A model generated the notes under the pieces. It was not told where the DNA came from. It worked only from the letters and a program-made list of their open reading frames with translations, and searched no databases. This document shows, piece after piece, positions 14,408-16,151 of a stretch of DNA of 16,151 nt; positions within the stretch are counted from its first letter, which is position 1; each line of letters opens with the position of its first letter. Origin of the DNA: Lachnospiraceae bacterium UBA1748 (GTDB lineage: Bacteria > Bacillota > Clostridia > Lachnospirales > Lachnospiraceae); assembly GCA_002314855.1 (NCBI GenBank), contig DCHQ01000026.1, forward strand, positions 1 through 16,151. The letters are read 5' to 3'. The position numbers and the translations under genes are program-made.

Positions 14408-15121
14408 TTAAATATAACTAACGAAAACTGTAAATATTAAGATCATCACAATACCAACTAAAGCTACAATGCTCGTAACAAGTCCTGCTATACCCATGCC
14501 TTTACCGTTCTCGCCAAGCTCATCGGCCTGCTTAATACCTATTATTGATACAATAATACCCGCAATAGGTAAAATACCGCAGAATAATCCACAGCTAATG
14601 AGTGATAAAATACCAATAATCATACCGGCTACACAGCATGTATTAGTTTTTGTAGCTGGTGCTGTATTTTGATAATTGTAATTATTATAAGCTGCGGCAT
14701 TATTAGCATTAGGATCACTGTATGAAGCGGTATTGCTATAGTTTCCCTGATTATTATATGAGTTCTGATTACTGATATATGATCCAGGATTGCTATATGT
14801 ATTCTGGTTAGCTGAATAATTATCACTGTTACTTGAAGTATTCGAGCTATCAGCCTCAGGAACATATGCCTCATAGGTCTGACCATCAATCGTAACTGAA
14901 GGTGCCTTACCTGTACCACCAATTGGCTGTCCCTGCATCATTACAGGCTTTTCATAGTCAGTATTAACACTATCATTATATGAATCATTAAATGAATCAT
15001 TTACTGCAAAGTCCACAGTATCATCTATATCAAAGAATCCATCTGGTATTCTTTCTCCGCAAAAACCACAGAAAATTGAACCATTAATAAGTTCTGTTCC
15101 GCACTTAGGACACTTAGCCAT
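14408..15121 (-). CDS. Zinc-ribbon protein with Asn/Ser/Tyr-rich linker and two TM helices (DUF4190-like)
   Basis: Begins with a zinc ribbon (MAKCPKCGTEL...FCGFCGERIPDG; Cys4, Cys7, Cys18, Cys21). Next come an acidic Asn/Asp/Ser stretch (about 31-56), a short segment with VTIDGQTYEAYVPEAD and a low-complexity Asn/Ser/Tyr linker (about 92-154) with imperfect 12-residue repeats (NQNTYSNPGSYI, then NQNSYNNQGNYS). The C-terminus has two hydrophobic helices (about 164-196 and 208-236) joined by a polar loop KQADELGENGKG, the pattern of DUF4190 membrane proteins. The ATG at 15119-15121 (MAKC) is seven bases after GGGGG; the ATG two codons earlier is too close to it. It has its own promoter. Function is unknown; zinc ribbon plus membrane anchor is a common Firmicute architecture. 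Confidence 0.85.
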   Translation of the reverse strand: MAKCPKCGTELINGSIFCGFCGERIPDGFFDIDDTVDFAVNDSFNDSYNDSVNTDYEKPVMMQGQPIGGTGKAPSVTIDGQTYEAYVPEADSSNTSSNSDNYSANQNTYSNPGSYISNQNSYNNQGNYSNTASYSDPNANNAAAYNNYNYQNTAPATKTNTCCVAGMIIGILSLISCGLFCGILPIAGIIVSIIGIKQADELGENGKGMGIAGLVTSIVALVGIVMILIFTVFVSYI

Positions 15122-15158
15122 GTTCATTCCCCCTGAATGCTTATAAATAATCTGTTAT

Positions 15159-15187
15159 ATTATAACAAATCAAACATGAATCTACAA
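15159..15187 (-). promoter_or_regulatory. Predicted sigma-A promoter of the zinc-ribbon membrane protein gene
   Basis: TTGTAG (15182-15187) and TATAAT (15159-15164) are 17 bases apart on the minus strand, with TGT directly before the -10 box (extended -10). The -10 lies in a short palindrome GTTATAATATAAC. It could also serve thrC and the genes after it, since no clear promoter lies in 14353-14407. Confidence 0.6.
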
Positions 15188-15194
15188 TAAACGT

Positions 15195-15232
15195 ATTAAA
15201 AAAAGCTCTGATGGAAAATCCATCAGAGCTTT
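15195..15232 (-). terminator. Intrinsic terminator after the carboxyltransferase gene
   Basis: A perfect 14-bp stem (15202-15215 with 15219-15232, arms AAAGCTCTGATGGA and its complement) with a three-base loop is followed on the minus strand by TTTTTTT and AATA. It lies 23 bases after the stop codon at 15255. Confidence 0.92.
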
Positions 15233-15254
15233 AATTATTTTATGAAATTACAAA

Positions 15255-16151
15255 TTATACAGGATAAGCACCATTCTTAGCATCAGCGCTCTTAGCGTCA
15301 ACGCCTGTCTGCTGAGCTTCACGATACTTGAAGAAGTCTGTAGCAACCTGTGGGAAAAGTGCGTATGAAAGTACGTCCTCGTCCTGCTGCTTGTACTGCT
15401 TCATTTCTGCTTCGATTGCTGCTAACTCTGGCTCTATATGACCTGTAGCCTCTGCAGAACGAGCTGTAGAACGCTTCTCGCCTGGAATAACCTTAGCGAT
15501 AACTTCCTCGTTCATAGGCTTAACTGTCTGACCATAGTTACCACGAAGAAGATCCTTGAACTCACCTGTAGCCATCTTATATCTCTCGCCCATAAGAACG
15601 TTGAAGATAGCCTGTGTACCAACGATCTGTGATGAAGGTGTAACGAGTGGTGGCTCACCACAGTCCTTACGAACTCTTGGGATCTCCTCAAGAACTTCAT
15701 TGAACTTATCCTCTGCACCCTGCTCTTTAAGCTGGCTAACCATGTTAGAAAGCATACCACCTGGTACCTGGTAAAGAAGAGTCTTGATGTTAACACCAAG
15801 AACCTTAGTGTTCATAAGACCACTCTTTAAGCACTCTTCTCTGTATGGAGCAAAGTGGTTAGCAATCTTAGCAAGTTCATTCTGATCAAATCCTGGATCG
15901 TATGGTGTACCCTCGAATGTCTTAGCCATAACTTCTGTTGCTGGCTGAGATGTACCAAGAGCCATAGGTGAAATTGCACAGTCGATTACGTCAACACCAG
16001 CTTCAACAGCCTTAAGGTATGTCATTGAAGCAACACCTGATGTGTAGTGTGTATGTAACTGAATTGGAAGCTTTGTAGACTCCTTAAGTGTCTTAACAAG
16101 CTCTTCTGCCTTGTATGGAAGAAGAAGTCCTGCCATATCCTTGATACAGAT
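15255..16151 (-). CDS. Oxaloacetate decarboxylase alpha / pyruvate carboxylase subunit B (carboxyltransferase), C-terminal part
   Basis: The frame runs off the right edge, leaving 298 C-terminal residues. These enzymes move a carboxyl group between biotin and pyruvate/oxaloacetate. The visible part begins ICIKDMAGLL, whose Lys corresponds to the carbamylated metal-ligand lysine of the family, then QLHTHYTSG with the two metal-binding histidines (visible residues 33 and 35), VDVIDCAISPMALGTSQPA, and the conserved C-terminal carboxylase region (QVPGGMLSN, VTPSSQIVGTQAIFNVL). It ends at NGAYPV with no biotinyl (AMKM) domain, so the biotin carrier must be a separate protein. That fits the split organisation of clostridial Na+-pumping decarboxylases or transcarboxylases, but the substrate cannot be fixed from this part. 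A strong terminator follows. Confidence 0.92.
   Translation of the reverse strand: MCIKDMAGLLLPYKAEELVKTLKESTKLPIQLHTHYTSGVASMTYLKAVEAGVDVIDCAISPMALGTSQPATEVMAKTFEGTPYDPGFDQNELAKIANHFAPYREECLKSGLMNTKVLGVNIKTLLYQVPGGMLSNMVSQLKEQGAEDKFNEVLEEIPRVRKDCGEPPLVTPSSQIVGTQAIFNVLMGERYKMATGEFKDLLRGNYGQTVKPMNEEVIAKVIPGEKRSTARSAEATGHIEPELAAIEAEMKQYKQQDEDVLSYALFPQVATDFFKYREAQQTGVDAKSADAKNGAYPV

Noticed and set aside
14629..14922. 97-codon alternative frame inside the zinc-ribbon protein gene
   Set aside because: It results from the repetitive Asn/Tyr codons read in another frame; it has no start signal and a Met/Ile/Thr-rich composition.
1..16151. Mobile elements, CRISPR arrays, tRNA or rRNA genes
   Set aside because: No transposase, integrase, terminal repeat, regularly spaced repeat or tRNA-like sequence was seen; composition and gene direction are uniform.

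Overview
The window reads as a chromosomal segment from a strictly anaerobic, AT-rich Firmicute, most likely a motile member of the Lachnospiraceae (Lachnospira/Roseburia/Butyrivibrio-like). This rests on the class III (oxygen-sensitive) ribonucleotide reductase, a clostridial-type threonine synthase, a DegV protein, a stand-alone oxaloacetate decarboxylase/pyruvate carboxylase alpha-type chain, CheX/CheY chemotaxis proteins and strong AGGAGG ribosome binding sites. All 16 recognisable genes lie on the minus strand, so transcription runs from the right edge to the left edge. There is no tRNA, rRNA, insertion sequence, phage gene or CRISPR array, and no gene-free stretch longer than 300 bases.

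From right to left: the C-terminal part of a biotin-dependent carboxyltransferase (15255-16151) ends at a strong terminator. A zinc-ribbon/two-TM protein with its own promoter follows (14408-15121), then threonine synthase (12865-14352). A response regulator with a degenerate GGDEF-like domain (11988-12863) starts one base after the thrC stop, followed by a three-domain Xaa-Pro aminopeptidase (10188-11960). A consensus-like promoter then drives a two-gene signalling unit: a CheX-type phosphatase carrying an N-terminal MshEN-like domain (9251-10120) and a single-domain CheY (8876-9235), closed by a terminator.

The next tightly spaced group is cytidine deaminase (8370-8801), a membrane-anchored MutS-like ATPase (6656-8353), ribonuclease HI (6156-6647), a 59-residue membrane protein (5943-6122) and a WYL regulator (4943-5926). 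A consensus sigma-A promoter overlapped downstream by a 30-base palindrome resembling an NrdR box precedes the nrdD-nrdG-dut operon (1567-4728). That operon makes deoxyribonucleotides anaerobically and removes dUTP; cytidine deaminase upstream fits the same pyrimidine theme. A DegV fatty-acid-binding protein (490-1368) and the N-terminal part of an unrecognised protein (1-324) each have their own promoter.

The most interesting content is (i) the CheX protein fused to two 24-residue MshEN-type motifs separated by exactly five residues, the arrangement known for c-di-GMP receptors, encoded near a response regulator whose GGDEF motif has decayed; (ii) the NrdR-like operator at the nrdD start site; and (iii) the membrane-embedded MutS homologue in an operon with RNase HI, a small membrane protein and a WYL regulator. 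These are predictions from motifs; no search or structure model was run.
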